DNA of 64,000 nucleotides from Cryptomeria japonica (GCF_030272615.1 NC_081406.1:479783900-479847899), one strand, 5' to 3'; numbered from the stretch's first letter, positions 43,822 through 56,643 are shown. A program made the numbers and translations. Notes: a model not told the origin generated them from the sequence alone.

Positions 43822-45932
43822 GTGCTCAAAAGGCAAAACACCAAATGGATCCTAACAATGATCCCTTGGTTAACCCAACATGGAATATGGATCTATCCAC
43901 ACAACAACAAACATAGGGTCGCACACCCGCAACACTGTCAACAAACACAAACAAGATGCCTTCCATTGATGAAATACAACATAATTTGTCAAAAGAAGAG
44001 TTGGAAGTAGCCTAACAAGATCCCACGATACTAATGATTCGCAACACTCTTATCAATAATGATAGAGATAGACATCTCGCTCTCTTAGTCCAGAATGGGG
44101 CCAAGTTACCTCCAGGGGTAGACATTTCAACGATATTGCCGCAAGGTGTGACATTAAATCAGAATATACCTCAAATGCCTATTACAACATGGACACAAGT
44201 AGCAATTGCTACATCAACGCAAGGTATATCTCAAAATGCCAATATGGCTACAACCTTAGCATAGTCGACAGTGGCATCAGCAAGTACCAATCTTACACCA
44301 TTGACAACGCCCAACATGACGATGCAAACTCCAATGGCTCACAACGCCACCTTGTCAAATATAACCCAACCCACAGTTTTGGCTGGTTCCACCCACAATA
44401 GTCAGAATATGAATCAGAGGACAACTAGCTCAGCTCAACCAATTATCAGTCCATAATTTACCTACTTTACACCACCTAGTGGATCTTATGGCGCACAGTT
44501 ACCTGGTTTGTCTACATTTCAATAATCTCAAAGGTACTCAAATACTATCCCTTTTGTGGGAAACACTCATCGAGTCAATAAACCATTGACCCAAATAGAG
44601 ATTCTGACCCAACAAATGGAGAACCTTCAAAAGCAAATGGCCAATATGCAAGCAGGTAATGATAAAAAGAGCTACACAATGGAGGACCTCTATCTGTATC
44701 CTTTTGACAGAAAATTATACATGCCACCATTTCCCTCACATTTTGAAACTCCAAAGTTTGACAAGTATAGAGGGAAAGGGGATCCTCGAGATCACATCAT
44801 AGAATTCTTCACGACATGTATTGAAGTAGCTCACAATGATACATACTTAATGAGGCTATTTTCCAAGAGTTTTGGAGGAACAACATTGGAATGGTTTTCA
44901 GACTTTCCACCCAAAATTACTTCATGGGGAGAATTGGTTGAGTTATTTATATCCAACTTTGCCTTCAACATAGATAATCCAATTACCTTAATGGATTTAT
45001 GTGCAACAAAGCAAAAAGAAGGTGAAACTTTCGCCACATTCTTGTGAAGATGGAGAGGCCTATATCGCAAATGTCTTAGCCACGTCCCTGAAGCGGAGCA
45101 AGTAGACATCTTCAATGAAAATCTTATGCCTCTAATTAAATATCCATTACAAATGCAATGCCTAAACAATTTTAAAGACATAACAGAAAAAGGAATCAAA
45201 TGTGAGAGAGGCCTATTAGAACAAGGGATATTGAAACACCACAAGGATAGTGGACCGACCACCAGTACAAACAATGAAAGGCCAAAATTTTGGTCTAGAA
45301 ATAAAAATGTCACAAATGATGGAGTTGTTGATGCACGTGTTGTAAACAAATCTCAACCAATAGTATCTCTACAAGGACCAGCTGATTTTGCCAATAAAAA
45401 CCAGTCTCAGACAAACAACACCAATGCACAACAGTCAAACAATCCAAGACCACCAAGGATAGGCGCACCCAGAAGAAACTTTACACCCCTCAGAGAACCT
45501 ACTGAATCAACACTGAAAAAGATGGTACAGAGAAATGCCATAACTTTACCAGAAGCTAGGCCATACGAACCAGGGCTATTTGAGCCCGCCTGGTGGAATG
45601 ACAATGATTTCCGTGAGTATCATCGCAACAAGGGTCACAAGACAACAAGTTGCTACAAATTGAAGAACCTCATCCAAGATCTCATTGATCAAGGTGATAT
45701 TACTATGGATACCAATAAGGCACCAAACACAGATCATACCATTTTTAAGGATCCTTTCGTCAAACATGACAAAGGAAAGGCTTCTAGTTCTAATGCACAA
45801 AACAATTTTGCTAATTATACCAATGTCGCATTTGACTATGCCATTAACAGACTAAGTGCAGGAGATGAAATGGTAGCTATGATCACAGTGAATCCTAAAA
45901 GCAGATATTGTGTTGTCGTCACTAGAATATAA
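43822..45932 (+). pseudogene. gag: element A Gag, broken
   Basis: A Gag homologous to B's, in pieces. An N-terminal part (from about 43842) with 'RDRHLALLVQNGAKLPPG' (B: 'ADAHFLRLAQEGAKLP'), a Thr/Gln/Asn-rich spacer with stops, the capsid at 44690-45047 ('YPFDRKLYMPPFPSHFETPK', 'YRGKGDPRDHIIEFF', 'TLEWFSDFPPKITSWGEL') ending in a TGA at 45045-45047, then the C-terminal part 45126-45932. The knuckle reads E-Y-H-R-N-K-G-H-K-T-T-S-C at about 45613-45652, with its first Cys replaced. At least five stops interrupt it. Confidence 0.8.
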
Positions 45933-46199
45933 AAGGTCACATTACAAGGGGTGCCTTCAAACCCCCCTTCAATAACTAGCAACTACAATATGGTGGATCA
46001 ATTGAAATGAACTCTAGCCCAAATTTCACTATTTGAGTTATTGCATATATCGCCAGCTCATAAGTCAGTCCTAGATAAAGCCTTACAAGATTCGGTTGTT
46101 GCTAGAGATATTGACAAGAACACATTCCAATCCATGGTTGGAAACTTGACAACTTCAAAGGTCACATTTACTGAACAGGACGTACCTGCAAACTGACCC

Positions 46200-47582
46200 A
46201 TGCATAATGATCCCTTGCACTTGGAAGCTTTGGTTGACCAAAAAAAGGTTCGAAGAGTACTTATAGATGGTGGAGCTAGCCCTAACATATACACACTACA
46301 TTTGATCAAATCTTTAGGATATTCTAAATATTATATTGATTCTACCAAAAGAATCAGCATCAAAGCCTATGATGACAAGGAACGCCCCTCTAAGGGTGTG
46401 GTGACTTTTCCAGTACAAGTGGGACCAACTACAACAAACATCACTTTTCAATTCCTAGACATAAAATTGGGGTACAATATGTTGTTAGGTCGCCCATGGA
46501 TACATACAATGCAAGAAGTACCATCAACTTTTCACCAATGTGTAAAGTTCCCATACAATGGCATAGAGATCACTGTCCATGGTGACCCAAACCCTTTTCA
46601 ACACTGTAATTATTTAAGGGCAAGCATAGATAATCAAGTACCAAACAATCAGGGTGCCCCTCTTCACTTACAAATGGAATCATTATCAATTAGAGAAATA
46701 GAGAAAAATACATCAACCACATCTTCTTTGCATATTAAAGAAGTTGGTTGTGGAGAATATTCCATTTCGAGTACCTTAGACGGAAAACAATCATCTTTTT
46801 CTCCCAAGTCTTTTAGAAAGCCTCAGAACACAACAATGAAGCAAGGTAAAGGAAAAGAGATAGTAAAGTATTTAGATTTTTGCTCTTTCATTAGATGGGG
46901 AGACTTGCAAGAAGAATCCCTAAATGAAGATATCAATCACTGGATATACAGAGAAGAAGATGACATGATAGTACCCACGATACCTATACATCAATATGGA
47001 AACGACTTCAAGATGTTACCAAAACATTGGTATGATGGCACCACAGGATTAGGACTATAAAAGAAAGGAATATTAGAACTGGTTTTGCCACATGAAACCC
47101 CAAATAATCAAGGTTTGGGATATAAACATGTGCCACAAATAACAAAAGCTAGACAACGTACATTGGATATACTGAACAAGCCTAGGCTACCCTCAGAATA
47201 CATACCTTTGAATCAGTCATCAACAAAGATGTATTTCTCTTCACCTCAAAAAATAAAGAGAGCACCAACATCTCCTATCATGGTATCAGATGGTGAAGAC
47301 ATGAGGCAATTTCTACAAGAACCTAGCATAGAGACATCTAGCAGTACAGTGCCTGAAACATTTGCACAAGCAAACATGGTAACAAATATAGGCTTAACAC
47401 CAGTAGGCGAGGCAAATCCTTGTTTACTATCAATACTTTTGCCAAGGGAAACAACTTCAACTCCTCCATTTGAGTCAGATGAAGAAAGACTGCAAAGACT
47501 AATACCAGGCTTAAGAAGGGTATCCATAATACAAAGAAGATCCACTGATGTACAACAAACTCAGTTACAAGAACAAGAGTAG
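46200..47582 (+). pseudogene. pro: element A protease and linker, broken
   Basis: Retropepsin at residues about 15-130 of the 46200-47060 frame: 'KKVRRVLIDGGASPNIYTLH' with a D-G-G triad and 'LGYNMLLGRPWIHTMQEVPS'. A G-patch-like 'WYDGTTGLGL' is cut by a TAA at about 47058. An acidic Ser/Thr-rich linker continues in 47085-47582. It lines up with B's protease-linker block but has more stops. Confidence 0.75.
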
Positions 47583-47851
47583 ATGAGTGACACAGAATCA
47601 GAAAGTAAAACATACTTAGAAAGCATCACAAATTCTCATGACTATGAATTTTCATCTAATAATTAAGACAACTCACCACCAATTTATGATGAAGACACAT
47701 CAGGTCATAACCAAGTATGCATGATATCAGGATCTTCTATGACAGTGGGAGACAAAGACTTATCCCTTATGCATCCATGTTTAATTTACTGGGGGTAGGA
47801 AGGAAAGCCACAATTAGATTGGTTTCAAAATGAGAAGCCATAGCTGAATTC

Positions 47852-49186
47852 TTGGGTGCAAGAGATGAATTCCCTTATAATGATCACAAAGCTGGCTATG
47901 TAGTAGATTTGAACAGAACTGCATATTTTGGAGAAGCAAGCTCCTCTCCTAATCACGACAATGATAATAAAGAAGAAGACATAATGGATGCTCTACCTAT
48001 TGATAAAGAACAATCAACATTATTGGTAGAAGAAACTGAAGAAATCAACATCGGTGATGCTAAGAAAGTTTGTAACATTTACCTAGCAAAATCCCTAGAT
48101 CCAGTAGAAAAAGAGAAATTTATCAAATTCTTTAAGCAAATAACAATCAATTTTGCATGGTCTTATGCATATATTCTTGGATTAGACCTTGAATTGGTCT
48201 CACATCACTTGTCGTTGCTTCTAGGAGTAAAACCATATAAGCAAAAGCTCATGAAGATGCACCCTCACATAGCCTTGTTAGTCAAAATTGGGCTACAAAA
48301 ATTGTTAGATGTGGGTTTCATTAGGCCAATAGACTATGTTGAATGGATTTCAAATCTATTTCTGGTATCCAAGCATACTGGAGGTATCAAGATCTGCACC
48401 GACTTCAGGGATCTCAACAAGGCTTGCCCAAAAGATGACTTTCCACTCCCTAACATAGACATCATAGTGGACTTGACAACTGGAAATGAAATGCTATCAC
48501 TCATGGATAGTTTTTCTAGTTATAATCAAATCAAAATTACACCAAAAGACCAACCTAAAACAACATTTACTTGTCCATGGGGAACATATTGCTGGAATGT
48601 GATGCAATTCGGCCTAAAAAATGCAGGTGTCACCTATCAAAGGGCAATGACCACCTTGTTTCATGACATGATACACACAATCATGAAAGATTGTGTAGAT
48701 GAATTGCTAGCAAAGTCCAAAACAAGGGATAGTCATTTAGACATATTGGCTAAGATCTTTGATAGACTTGAACAATACAATGTAAGACTCAATCAAAAAA
48801 AATGTGTCTTCAGGGTAACATCTGGCAAACTCTTGGGCTTCATTGTATCCAATCATGGAATTGAGATAGATCCAGAGAAAGTGAAAGCTATTTTATACAC
48901 TGCATCACCTCCTATGCTCAAACAACTCAGAAGTCCGCAAGGCAGATTACAGTCCATAAGGCGTTTCATTGCCCAATTGGTAGAAAAGTGCCAACAATTT
49001 CAACATCTTTTAAAGAAAGATGTTACATTCAAATGGACACAACAATGCCAAGAGGCATTCGAGACACTAAAAGAATATATTTTGTCCACACCGATCTTGG
49101 TTCCACCCGTACATGGGAAACCATTACTCCTGTATATAGCTGCAACAAACTCCTCCTTAGGTTCTCTCCTAGCACAACATGATTAA
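47852..49186 (+). pseudogene. pol: element A reverse transcriptase, catalytic motif lost
   Basis: A 444-codon open stretch covering RT and the first RNase H strand. 'INFAWSYAYILGLDLELVSH', 'GGIKICTDFRDLNKACPKDD' and 'TFTCPWGTYCWNVMQFGLKN' are kept. The YVDD box reads C-V-D-E (48692-48703), replacing the essential second Asp of the pair, so this RT cannot be active. The TAA at 49184-49186 falls at the position of Asn/Ala in 'LLAQHNAEGKE' of B. Confidence 0.85.
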
Positions 49187-49960
49187 CAAGGAAAAGAGAG
49201 AGTTGTCTACTACATCAGTAGAACACTAATTGGGTATGAAATCAACTACACACAAATAGAAAGAGCATGTCTTGCAGTAGTTTTTGCTTCACAAAAACTG
49301 AGACATTATATGTTGAGTCATAAAGTATAGCTCATTGCACAATTTAATCTACTCAAGTACCTGATGAGTAAAGTAGCACTAATCAAAAGACTTGCAAAGT
49401 GGGTCATGATACTCAGTGAATTCGACATCGAATATGTCAATAGAAAATCCATAAAAGGATAAATCATAGCAGACCAACTTGCAGAATAACCCTTATAAGA
49501 TAATCATGCAATGGTGATAGATTTCCCAAATGAATCAGTATTTGCACTATCAGCACAAACACACTGGAAATTATTATTTGATGGTTCACATACAAATCAT
49601 GGAGCAGGAGCAGGAATTATATTCATAACACCTCAAGGAGATTCAATTCCCAAATCATTCAGCATTAGCTTCCCTCGCACCAATAATATTATTGAATATG
49701 AAGCCTTGATGGTAGGACTACACAATGCACTACAATGGAAGATCAAGGACCTACAAGTCTTTGGAGACTCGTAGCTTATCATTAATCAAGTCAACAATTA
49801 TTACAATACAAAATATGATAAGCTACAATCATACAAACAATTGGTGGAAGAATACAAGCAACACTTCACCAAAGTCACATTTGAACAAATACCAAGGCTA
49901 CAAAACAAGGCAACAGATGCAGTGGCAACAATACGATCTCTCTTGGATATGCCAAATGAT
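49187..49960 (+). pseudogene. element A dual RNase H (Ty3-type plus archaeal-type)
   Basis: First domain: 'VVYYISRTLIGYEINYTQIE', 'RACLAVVFASQKLRHYML' and 'FDIEYVNRKSIKG' before a stop. Second, archaeal-type domain at 49511-49774 and beyond: 'HWKLLFDGSHTNHGAGAGII' (first Asp), 'NNIIEYEALMVGLHNAL' (Glu) and 'LQVFGDS' (Asp), then 'FEQIPRLQNKATDAVATI' (final Asp). Several stops interrupt it. Such a second RNase H is diagnostic of the Tat lineage. It also shows what element B has lost. Confidence 0.75.
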
Positions 49961-50058
49961 GGAACTCACTTTGAATTTCAAGTGGAACAACTCATTGTCC
50001 CAGCTTATGAAATACCATCCACTAAATATGTATATATGATACTAGGACCTGAGTCCCC

Positions 50059-51316
50059 ATGGTACATAGATATATATATGCATACCTTTGTGATCAATAT
50101 ATACCTCCCAATCTTTCATGTAATCAAAGGAAGGCACTCATCCGACAATCGTCAAAACATTCAATTATTGCTGACACTTTGTACAAAAAAAGTGTAGATA
50201 GCACCTTACTCAGATGCCTTGATGTTGAGGAGGCACAAATCGCCTTAAAAGAAGTTCATGATGGCATATGTGGCGCACATTCTTCTAGACCTGCTCTAGC
50301 AAAAACACTATTGCGAACATGTTATTATTGGCCTACGATGGAAAAGGATGCTTACAAGTATGTCCAAAGATGCAAGCAATGCCAAATACATGGGAATCTC
50401 ATTCATGCACCTTCTCAAGATCTTCATCCAATAACATCACCATGGCTATTTTCACAATGGGGATTATATATTGTAGGGAAATAAACCCTACCTCCTCCAA
50501 TGGATATAAGTTTATCCTCACAACTACATAATATTTCACAAAATGGTTTGAAGCAATCCTGATGACTTTCATAACAGGAAAGCAAATAGCTAAATTCATT
50601 TTGAATTATATTATTTGCAGATATGGGGTACCAATGTGCATTGTAACTGATAATGGACGACCCTTGAAAAATCAAGAAGTGTGAGCTTTGCAAACAATTT
50701 AACATCTAACAACGTTTTACGACACCCTACTATCCCCAAAGCAATGGTCAAGCAAAGGCAACAAACAAAACTATTTTGAAAATTTTAAAGAAAGTTGTCA
50801 ATAACAGTGGACGATATTGGCATCTCCAACCGAATCCGACTCTCTGAGATTATCGAACTAGTGTTTGCATGACAACTGGTACCACACCATTCTCTTTGGT
50901 TTATGGTGCATAAGCTATTTTACCTATCAATGTAGAATTGCCATCCCTAAGGGTCTCTCAGAAAAAACATTATCTCATAAGAAGACTATAGAGTAGCACG
51001 TTTGCAAGAATTAGAATTCCTAGATGAAAAATGACAAAGCATTCTAAATCACTTCCAAGGATACCAGAATAGAATGAGAAGAAGCTACAACAAAAGAGTC
51101 AACCCACATTGCTTCGAAATAGGAGATATCATTCTTAAAGAAAATCAAAGGAACCTCACTGAACGCGAAAAATTGAGAAAATTTGAGCCTAACTAGTTAG
51201 GTCCTTTTGTCATAACGAAAGCAATTGGAAATGGCACTTAGCATTTGCAAATGATGGAGGGAGATTCACTCCCTAATCCCATCAACAACATGCACCTAAA
51301 AAGATATTACATCTAA
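50059..51316 (+). pseudogene. int: element A integrase, broken
   Basis: The H2C2 zinc domain is kept ('HDGICGAHSSRPALAKTLL' ... 'CKQCQIHG'). The core is damaged: the first catalytic Asp position reads Tyr ('WGLYIVGK'), stops follow at about 50482 and 50530, 'CIVTDNGRPLKN' keeps the second Asp, and the Glu block reads 'SNGQAKATNK', with Lys replacing Glu. The C-terminal end 'LGPFVITKAIGNGTYHL' stops at TAA 51314-51316. Confidence 0.8.
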
Positions 51317-53989
51317 GGGTGGGTTCATCTCAGTTTTTCAGTACTGCATTTGCATATATCTTTACCGCATTACATATCATTATAGCTTTCTCATATAGTT
51401 GCATCAATAAAACATGATGATTGTCTAAGTTATTCACCTATCTGCACTGAAAGGAATGAAGGTTGTCTCATTTCCTAGATACTTGTTCATGAAGTATTTA
51501 GGATACCTTTAGTCATTCATCTTCAACGTCACATTGTGATTAAGCTTTATCCTTGGTTGGGTAGAGGTTTCATTATCAAGTCTTGTTACCCAAAATCTAT
51601 CAATTGCTATATCTCACACATTAATCAAAAGCTCTAAGTCATTATTGATACCTAGTTGGTCATGTAGCTAGTGAAAAATCCAATATTCTGCTTCAATGTC
51701 ATTGTAATTGTCATACCCAAGTAGGTTTCATTACTTACAAGTCAAAGCAAGAAAATAAAAGAAAAAAGTGTTATGTCAATCTCAAGGCAAAACAAAAAAA
51801 ATGATATATTACTAAAATATCATGCATACAAGTGCGACAAAAAAAAGCTTGACTATGGGAACATGCAAGTAACTCCATCAGGGCTATGGACGCCTACTGG
51901 AAATAGAGCAATATTTGAGAGATTATAGTGCATAACCTCATCAGAACCCTAAAAGCTTGCTAGCAGTGAGGCTCTATATGGGTTGCTTTTGAAGTAAGAA
52001 TAACTCACGTAGCTAGCCACATAGGATTCTAAGGGTATTTGATGGTTATAAGAGTCAAAATAAGCTCAATTGCACACACATGGGCAAAAGAAGATCAACA
52101 TTTCAAGAATTAATGGAGAAGTTTTCCGCGCCTCCATTCATAAATATTGGTTACATAGTGTGTTAGATTGGATGGTCTAAGTCTTTTGAGAATGGATTGA
52201 ACTCCTATCTCTGAAACGTTTCGCACCTTTAATCCAATCAGTGCATGTCAAAATGAAGGAAACACACAATCATCCTTATTCGAATAGGAACTGCATTCTT
52301 GTCATGCATCCTACATTAGCATATCAAAAATTGATTGTCTCCACATACATGTTGCATATCAACATCATAGGTATGCACTTGGGGGCATAACTGAAAAAAT
52401 TCTAAAAATTGGATAAAGACCTGAAAAAAATTCTAAAAATCAGATAAAGACCTGAAAAAAATTCTAAAAATCATATAAAGACCTGAAAAAAATTCTAAAA
52501 ATCATATAAAGACCTAAAAAAATTTCTAAAAATCATTTAAAGACCCGAAAAAATTCTAAAAATCATATAAAGACCTGAAAAATTTCTAAAAATCAGATAA
52601 AGACTTGAAAAAATTTGAAAAATCAAATAAAGACCTGAAAAAACTCTAAAAAATTAGATAAAAACCTGAAAAAATTGAAAAATTCAAATTCAAACAAAAA
52701 CATTCATAAAAAGTCTTGAAAAATTCAATAAAAAAAAACTAAAAATCCAAACCATCAAAAAACTTAGAATAAATTGTCTCGCAAGAATCAAACACCCTAG
52801 CAGATATCCAACAAACACTTCGCACAAAGTTAAACAAAGGATACAACTATCTTGTCAAAACATCCGCAATCAAACTGATCAACTATCTAATCTATCGAAC
52901 CACTATCAAACTATCAACATGATCAACATCTTGTCTTAAACAGAATCGGTACACTGGAAACTAGACAGGTCAGTCTTAAACGGGGTTCAAAACTTTTGAA
53001 ACCAGAGATTATCAAAATCACATCAAACATATCAAAGCAAAGGCATAGTTAGTCTAACTACCGAGTTTTATCTATTTTGGTTCACTCCTTTTTATAAAAT
53101 TGGCGAAGATCATTGCTTTTAGCTACTCAAGGATGTCCAAAAAGTGACTAGAGGAGCCGTGATGGGCATGATCCTTTTCTTTGTTTGTTGTTTGTGGTTT
53201 GAACTGATGAAGTTCTGGGGCAATTGCTCTAGTGGGTGTCTGTGATAGGAGCAATCATCTTGTGAATGCCACACATACCTCGACCCCTAGTGTAATTCCT
53301 AGAATGGAGGGTTCATTCCTTGTCTGCTACGTGTTTGTTTCTTTGCAATGAGATATCTATACATCTTGGTTCCTCATACCCTGGTGTAATAAGCTCCATT
53401 GTTACATAATAAGGGTCAATGATGATAATGTATTGCACTATGAATAAAGCAATGAAGACTTTCTCATCAAAATTCTATCAAATCATCTCTATCATATCTA
53501 AATCTGGAATAAACAAAGGTTGATTCAATTGATTGATCATTTCATATCTATTCTATGTCTAACAACTAACAATTCTTCCAAATTCATAGTTTTCAAAACC
53601 TATTTTAACACACAAAAATAAACATCGTCACATTACATTTTCATATATATCATTTCATAATGTTAGTCCATTGCATTATAGTAAGAATTTCATCAACCAT
53701 TAAACATCGCAACATAAAGATACATCAAATCACTGCATGATACCACATTCACATTGCATTTGTCATCATCAAAATAGCATAAATCATAATAAAAAAACAT
53801 TACACCATGAAGTTCATTATCAAATAGCTCATCAAGAATGCATATCATATATCATATAGAAATGTATCAAAATACATCGTATCTACAACATCAACATCAA
53901 TATCCAATCTCTCAACCTATGCGCCCTCTATCAGTTGGTGCATCTCGCCTAACTCCAGTCTGTCCCAATGGCGCCCTAGTTAGACTCAT
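51317..53989 (+). other. element A 3' region, first part
   Basis: No sense ORF of quality. It shares 'cacttgggggcataa' (52378) and 'tgatgaagttctggggca' (53205) with the 3' region of B. A tandem array at 52390-52690 is listed separately. Confidence 0.55.
52390..52690. repeat. 31-bp tandem array, about 10 units
   Basis: Imperfect units of the type 'gacctgaaaaaaattctaa' plus 'aaatcagataaa'. Copies vary in A-run length and in catataaa/cagataaa. It lies in element A's 3' region. There is no spacer diversity, so it is not a CRISPR. Confidence 0.9.
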
Positions 53990-56268
53990 CACTCCTCCAC
54001 TACTAGTTTGTCGAGAGATAGATTGACTTGAAAGCACTAAAACTAGGCTCCCTCTGACCCTCAGGAATAACTCTCTCATAAGCCTGTCGATAATAAATAG
54101 CCTCCTGCACAACAACAAAATATCTATTTACCTAGCTACGTGCCTCTGTCACCGGCCCAAATAACTGATCGTATGCATCCATGGTGATCTGAGCTCTCCT
54201 AACTACCTCATCCCTTTCCCTCTACAGACGATCCCTCTCTGCAGTCAACTCCCCCATCGCCTTCCTATACTGATCTATATCCTCCATTCGCCGCAAAGTA
54301 GGGACCAAGTCCTCTAAATGCCTAACTCGATCTCTCAATCCCTCCTAATCCCCTCTCTCCACACCTCGAGACTCCACAGTCCAGGGCATCTTCACATCAT
54401 GTCCATCATCCCCACCCTCATCCCCATTGCTGCTCGATGAGCCTGATCTTGACTCATCGCCCTCATCAGAACTGCCCATAGATGCAGTCTCTCCACTAAT
54501 ATCCACATCCTCCTCTCCACTATCCACCTGCTTTGTAGCCACTACTATTAGATCTATACCTCCTCCACATCTACATCCTCCATCTCTCCCCCCACCTCTC
54601 CCTCTCCCCCTGGGACCCCTGCCATGTCTAATCTACTGAGCACCAATAGGAACTATCGGATCTATCAAAGGTATAGGCCCATGTTGTATCCACCATACAC
54701 TATACTATGTTGTGGACCCTAGATCCGCTACCCCAACACGCCATCCCCACAAAACAGGACCAAGAGCATCAAACTCAGCAATAGCAACATGAGGCTGCAC
54801 ACAAGCACCCCAATCACCAACCTCTTGAGTTTTTCAAGCAAAATAAGGTGTCACATTTGGAATACCTTGTACCTCCCCAAACTGTCTGAGTATAAGACTA
54901 GGAAGATGCATGTCAATAACCTTGTGACCACCCACGTCTCGACCAATAAGATATATCTATTGTCGACAAAAAGGAAGATGTTGAGCATCATCAGTCCAAC
55001 CAGGACAAGTAAGATAAGGTCTCCATGAGAAATACTGTAAGATATCAATTTGATGACGCCAATACAAGATGTTACCTGATGCTCTATGTCTCACAGCAAC
55101 AGTGTACTCGAAAGCATATGGTTGATCTGGCTCTAAATCAATATGTAATGTAGGACAGAAGATAGCTATGTGCTCCCAAGCCCATGTCTGGAGCAAAGTA
55201 ATGCCACATCCAACTGATTTCCATTGCAAGTAAACAATCCCATGCATCTAATAATACAAAGTGGCAAGAAGACAAGAACCCAAGCAAACACACATCTATC
55301 AATAATCATATCATGTATGACTCATCCCCACTCAACAGGAAAACCACGGGTACGTCTATCAGGAATCAATAATCCAACAACAGTGCAAGCAAGAACAATG
55401 GTGAGATCATCATAATAAAAATCATCCCAACGAATCTTGTAACGACCACAAATATGTAGATCCTGCTCCTCACACTCGAACAATGTACACAAAGCAGAAA
55501 CACCATCATGACGATCAAAAGTAACTCGTGTACCAAATATCAAAATGTGTAAGATACGCCACACATCCTCAAGTGTGATGGATGCCTCACTTGTTGGTAG
55601 ATAAAAAGAACATGTCTCTAAATGCCACCGCTCAATCAAAGCAATAATTATGGCCATGTTGGCCGTAACCTCAGGAAAATGTGCTATGTAATACAGTCCA
55701 ACCTCTCGTAACAAAGCGGTATCCTCTGGATTCAACTCATGACATTGATCAAGACCATCTGGCCTCATCTGTCTAGCAAGAAGTACTAGATAATGCACAT
55801 GCATTTGGAAACCATACAAATGGGTCAGTTACATCATCAAATTTTTAGGACGCATTAGGAAAAATTGCCTTTACTATCAAATGTGACATACTTATATCAA
55901 CTACAAAGTAAAATTATCAATTGTGTAATGATTTTATCAAATGTGAATTACTTTTAGCAAATGCGAAATAAAATTATCAATTGCGAAGCAAAACTTACAA
56001 ATGTGAATCAGGAAAAGCAAGTGCGAAGTAAAACCTCAAATGCGGTACATTTGAATCAATTGCGCAATAATAACATCAATTGTAGCAAAATCGATTGTCA
56101 AATGCGAAATTCACGGAAAAGTACATATCATCAAACGATTGAAAATTTTAAAAAACCAGACATAAACGAGCAATAAATCATGCAACTCACCATGCCACCA
56201 GTGCCAGGAGGTCTCTGATAAGACCGCACTCACTCAGATAAATGCAATCTCGCTCTATGACCTGCCAT
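53990..56268 (-). pseudogene. antisense plant mobile domain (PMD) gene inside element A
   Basis: On the strand opposite to gag-pol. A likely first exon is at 56191-56268 ('MAGHRARLHLSE', then an in-frame TGA, then 'VRSYQRPPGTGGM'), followed by GTGAGT at 56190-56185. The PMD (MAIN/MAIL1-like; PF10536 family pattern) is at 55819-55322: 'GLYYIAHFPEVTANMAIIIA', 'LIERWHLETCSFYLPTSEAS', 'ITLEDVWRILHILIFGTRV', 'WDDFYYDDLTIVLACTVVG'. It continues after a stop at 55247-54957 with 'SVGCGITLLQTWAWEHIAI' and 'YWRHQIDILQYFSWRPYLTC'. Further on come an acidic Ser/Gly-rich tail (54542-54345) and a coiled-coil-like stretch ('LEDLVPTLRRMEDIDQYRKA', near 54310-54250). PMD proteins act in the nucleus in silencing and meristem upkeep; copies are known within plant transposons. 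This copy has several stops. Confidence 0.7.
55840..56115. repeat. array of CAATTGCG/CAAATGCG motifs upstream of the PMD gene
   Basis: Repeats of 'atcaattgcgaag', 'aaatgcgaaa', 'caaatgtgaa' and 'caagtgcgaagta' at irregular spacing of about 15-25 bp. In reverse orientation they resemble the CGCAATTG arrays in A's own leader (25618-26265). They fall in the putative first intron of the antisense PMD gene. Confidence 0.7.
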
Positions 56269-56628
56269 TTCGCTCCAAGGATGCTGAAAGCACTAATATC
56301 TTTAAGGACTTCTTGCAAAACAAAATAGTGCAAATGAGCTCAAATCAACACCAATCTTCAATTTATAGGCTCAAAATTAGGGTTTTTCTCAGCATAACGC
56401 CCGTGGACCCCTCCAACTTCAACGCAGTTGTAGACATAGCAAAAAAAATCGAAACCATTTCAAACTTCGTACTTTTACTATCTAGCACATTTCTGAAAAA
56501 ATGGTCTTCATTCCACAATTTTCTGACCACTTTTTCTGAGGGGGCATATTTATACCCTAGTGTCATCGGGGCATACTGGGACAATTTTCTTTTCATTTTC
56601 TTTGAAACAATGTCGTTTCGACATTGTC

Positions 56629-56643
56629 TCAAAGAGGGGCAAA
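56629..56643 (+). other. element A polypurine tract
   Basis: 'CAAAGAGGGGCAAA' directly before the 3' LTR; element B has the same tract before 41433. Confidence 0.85.

Noticed and set aside
52390-52690. Tandem array as a CRISPR
   Set aside because: The units are contiguous, with no unique spacers, in a plant retroelement.
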